Below are positions 15,195-15,818 of a DNA stretch of 15,818 bases, in pieces. Source of the DNA: Bacteroidales bacterium (lineage in GTDB: Bacteria > Bacteroidota > Bacteroidia > Bacteroidales > UBA7960); assembly GCA_007130545.1 (NCBI GenBank), contig SLSG01000193.1:1-15818 (forward strand). The letters are read 5' to 3'. The translations under genes were made by a program, and so were the position numbers. Each line of letters begins with the position of its first letter. Positions within the stretch are counted from its first letter, which is position 1. The notes beneath the pieces were generated by a model. The model worked only from the letters and a program-made list of their open reading frames with translations. It was not told the origin of the DNA and made no database searches.

Positions 15195-15818
15195 TTATTT
15201 GAGCACAAAAAAGCTCCCGTTACTAATCAGGTAATCATATTTTTCTTTGTCAAACTTGTAAAGGTAGGCACCCCGCTTGGAAGAAACCTTGTCCTTTTCA
15301 TCCAGTTGTGTCAATACTTCCATGGAAAGGATCTTCTTCCGGAAGTTTCGTTTATCCAGCTTCTGCTGGTGGATGACCTCATAAAGCCTTTGCAGTTGAG
15401 GCAGAGTGAATTTTTCCGGCAAAAGTTCAAAGCCGATGGGTTGTATGATGGTTTTACGTTTCAGCCTTCGCATGGCCTTGGCCACCATTTCATCATGGTC
15501 AAATATCAGGGGTGGAATGTCATCGATGGAGAACCATTGTGCCCCGTGTTTGCGGCCGAGTTCCTCGTCGTATTTATTGATATTGATCAGGGCATAGTAA
15601 GCCACCGAAATGACGCGGGCATCCATATCCCTTTTCACTTCCCCATAAGTATAAAGCTGCTCCAGATAGATGTCCCGCAATCCGGTCAGTTCCTCCAGGA
15701 TGCGGTAGGCCGCCTGGTCCAGGCTCTCATTTTCTGCAACGAATCCGCCCATCAGAGACCAGCAATCCTTGCATGGCTCAAATTTCCTTTTAATGAGCAA
15801 CAGCTTCAAGGATTCATC
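15195..15818 (-). CDS. araR: Nudix-domain transcriptional regulator, AraR/NrtR-like, 5' end outside window
   Basis: The frame is open to the right edge, so the first part of the protein is missing; about 207 codons are visible, reading SLKLLLIKRKFEP at the start. The N-terminal domain is Nudix-like: from GGFVAENE to LEELTGL the spacing of a Nudix box is kept, but the REUXEE core reads RILEEL, with two of three conserved acidic positions lost, so hydrolase activity is unlikely. The C-terminal part (from about FELLPEKFTLPQLQRLYEVI through RNFRKKIL) is the winged-helix DNA-binding domain of this family. A regulator of this type controls L-arabinose genes in Bacteroides thetaiotaomicron, responding to arabinose, and the araA-araD-araB genes directly downstream support the same role here. 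A TTG at 15809 is an apparent start but falls inside the conserved domain, so it is rejected. The family call is strong; the ligand is inferred. Confidence 0.85.
   Translation of the reverse strand, partial: DESLKLLLIKRKFEPCKDCWSLMGGFVAENESLDQAAYRILEELTGLRDIYLEQLYTYGEVKRDMDARVISVAYYALININKYDEELGRKHGAQWFSIDDIPPLIFDHDEMVAKAMRRLKRKTIIQPIGFELLPEKFTLPQLQRLYEVIHQQKLDKRNFRKKILSMEVLTQLDEKDKVSSKRGAYLYKFDKEKYDYLISNGSFFVLK

Noticed and set aside
15807..15809. TTG as start of the Nudix regulator
   Set aside because: The conserved family sequence continues in frame upstream to the window edge, so the true start lies outside.

Overview
The window reads as a chromosomal segment of a Bacteroidota (Bacteroidetes) bacterium. 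This is inferred from several features: a Nudix-type arabinose regulator, secreted proteins with relaxed lipoboxes, a long NagB protein carrying a PIG-L domain, start codons mostly without Shine-Dalgarno sequences, and TAnnTTTG-type -7 promoter elements. Base composition looks even and moderately GC-rich. I see no rRNA, tRNA, CRISPR array, insertion sequence or phage gene. Coding density is very high; every intergenic gap is under about 100 bases. Genus and species cannot be told from this sequence.

Left part (1-6580): an amino-sugar module. A GH20 beta-N-acetylhexosaminidase with a lipoprotein-like signal (4910-6580, plus strand) is divergent from a tightly packed minus-strand run. That run is a NagB-like deaminase/isomerase fused to a PIG-L-type deacetylase domain (2429-4873), an SSS-family sodium:solute symporter (624-2426, two bases after the fusion gene's stop) and an M20 metallopeptidase cut by the left edge (1-580). 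A reasonable reading is that GH20 releases N-acetylhexosamines outside the cytoplasm, the symporter may import them, and the fusion protein acts on the amino sugar inside the cell. The substrates are inferred.

Middle (6581-6700): GH20 converges on the neighbouring transporter gene. The short gap holds a 35-base tandem repeat that contains the last codons and the stop of that transporter gene.

Right part (6659-15818): seven genes, all on the minus strand, in transcription order: a Nudix-domain AraR-like regulator (5' end outside the window), araA, araD, araB, a lipoprotein aldose 1-epimerase, a secreted DUF885 protein and an NSS-family sodium-dependent transporter. The first five form an L-arabinose catabolic operon running from arabinose through ribulose and ribulose-5-phosphate to xylulose-5-phosphate. 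No arabinose permease or arabinosidase lies inside the window. The epimerase and DUF885 genes each have a TAnnTTTG element just upstream, so they may also be transcribed separately.

The most unusual items are an in-frame 21-base repeat expansion in araB, the stop-codon-containing 35-base tandem repeat, and the NagB/PIG-L fusion with a substituted catalytic position. I see no clearly new multi-gene system; the fusion enzyme in its GH20/SSS context is the best candidate for unusual biochemistry.
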